Part shown: piece after piece, positions 63,580 through 64,000 of the stretch
Position numbering within the stretch: position 1 is the first letter of the stretch
Layout of the letters: each line of letters starts with the position of its first letter
NCBI RefSeq assembly: GCF_004123835.1
Contig: NZ_MZMU01000009.1
Span: forward strand, 62,001 to 126,000
DNA length: 64,000 bases
DNA from: Rhizobium leguminosarum
Lineage (GTDB): Bacteria; Pseudomonadota; Alphaproteobacteria; Rhizobiales; Rhizobiaceae
Direction of reading: 5' to 3'
Position numbers and translations under genes: made by a program
The notes under the pieces: model-generated
The model's input: only the letters and a program-made list of their open reading frames with translations
What the model was told of the DNA's origin: nothing
The model's database searches: none

Positions 63580-64000
63580 GACAGCGATCGTCTGCTCGTA
63601 ATACCGCCTTTCGGCGCCCGACTCGATCGCGATCGCCGCGCGATCGAAGGCCGCCGATAGCAGCGACGTCAGCGGTTCGAGCATAGCGCCGGCTTCTGGA
63701 AGCATCGCGGCAAGCCCTGCCCGCAGCGTCTCTTCCGCATTCTCTGCATCGATCGCCGCACTCGCCAGCGGGCCGAGAACGGCAGGTGCCTCGATCAGCA
63801 GCAGCCGCGTACGCCCTTCTGCCCTCATCGCATCGAAATAGGCCGAGGCACCGGCGATCAGCATGGCACGCGGCGCGTCGTAGGACGCCGAGCGCGCCTC
63901 GATCGCCGCGGCCACCGCGCGCGCCTCGCATTCGATAACTGCCCGAAAAAGCGCCTTCTTGTCTTCATAATGATGGTAGAGCGCGCCACGCGTCACTCCC
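63544..64000 (-). CDS. TetR-family transcriptional regulator, N-terminus outside the window
   Basis: The frame is open to the last base of the window, so the first part is missing. The visible part starts in the helix-turn-helix (VTRGALYHHYEDKKALFRAVIE) and goes on into an Ala-rich ligand-binding domain of about 125 residues (ARLLLIEAPAVLG, ALASAAIDAENAEETLRAGL). Length suits a normal TetR protein. It overlaps the 3' end of nth by 36 bases in convergent orientation. Confidence 0.88.
   Translation of the reverse strand, partial: GVTRGALYHHYEDKKALFRAVIECEARAVAAAIEARSASYDAPRAMLIAGASAYFDAMRAEGRTRLLLIEAPAVLGPLASAAIDAENAEETLRAGLAAMLPEAGAMLEPLTSLLSAAFDRAAIAIESGAERRYYEQTIAVLLDGLADHLRR

Overview
The window reads as a chromosomal segment of a Rhizobium-type alphaproteobacterium, close to the R. 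etli / R. leguminosarum group. Base composition is high in GC, genes are dense on both strands, and protein families are typical of Rhizobiales. The intergenic spaces carry short palindromic repeats of rhizobial type (RIME-like and related families). I see no phage, insertion sequence, plasmid backbone gene, CRISPR array, rRNA or tRNA.

Layout. 1-10.3 kb: the end of a TRAP permease and a TakP-like 2-oxoacid binding protein, a glutamine-amidotransferase-type hydrolase, a LacI regulator with a D-2-hydroxyacid dehydrogenase, a MarR regulator divergent from a creatininase-family gene, a metal-chaperone-type CobW GTPase fused by operon to a WD40 protein behind a Zur-like site, a GNAT enzyme and cysE. 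10.3-16.4 kb: a diguanylate cyclase broken by one base, a class C beta-lactamase-like hydrolase, a GNAT enzyme, ornithine decarboxylase with a long leader that fits the speF RNA motif, and a LysR regulator. 16.5-24 kb: a DUF1007/NicO metal exporter pair, GNAT, a DUF533 protein, KDPG aldolase, split CYTH and CHAD genes, a VOC protein behind a SoxR-type promoter, and the tRNA hydroxylase trhO. 24-28.5 kb: a GGDEF-EAL protein, a GH1 beta-glucosidase and a DoxX protein.

28.5-40.2 kb is a sugar-catabolism block. It holds a Gfo/Idh/MocA oxidoreductase with a sugar isomerase/epimerase, a ribose-type ABC importer controlled by a divergent LacI regulator through two mirror-image operators, and a regulator-xylB-xylA operon for xylose. 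40.3-44.1 kb: an EmrAB-type efflux pair and its TetR regulator. 44.2-49.3 kb: an AraC/GyrI-like regulator, a TerC membrane protein whose ribosome-binding site is buried in a leader stem, gltX and lysS. 50-57 kb: a LysR regulator, a polyamine ABC importer (binding protein, ATPase, two permeases) and an aminobutyraldehyde dehydrogenase, which together suggest putrescine uptake and degradation to GABA. 57-64 kb: a decayed TerC fragment, a DUF1328 stress peptide behind an EcfG-type promoter, DoxX and DUF1345 membrane proteins, transaldolase, a SorC-type regulator, an AraC-Ogt DNA repair protein, DUF2244, nth and the start-truncated end of a TetR gene.

The most unusual signals are regulatory. They are the TerC leader RNA, the SoxR-type promoter on the VOC gene, the palindromic repeats placed between cistrons of three separate operons, and repeats that supply stop codons or C-terminal tails to host genes. 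All functional calls come from reading motifs by eye, with no database search.
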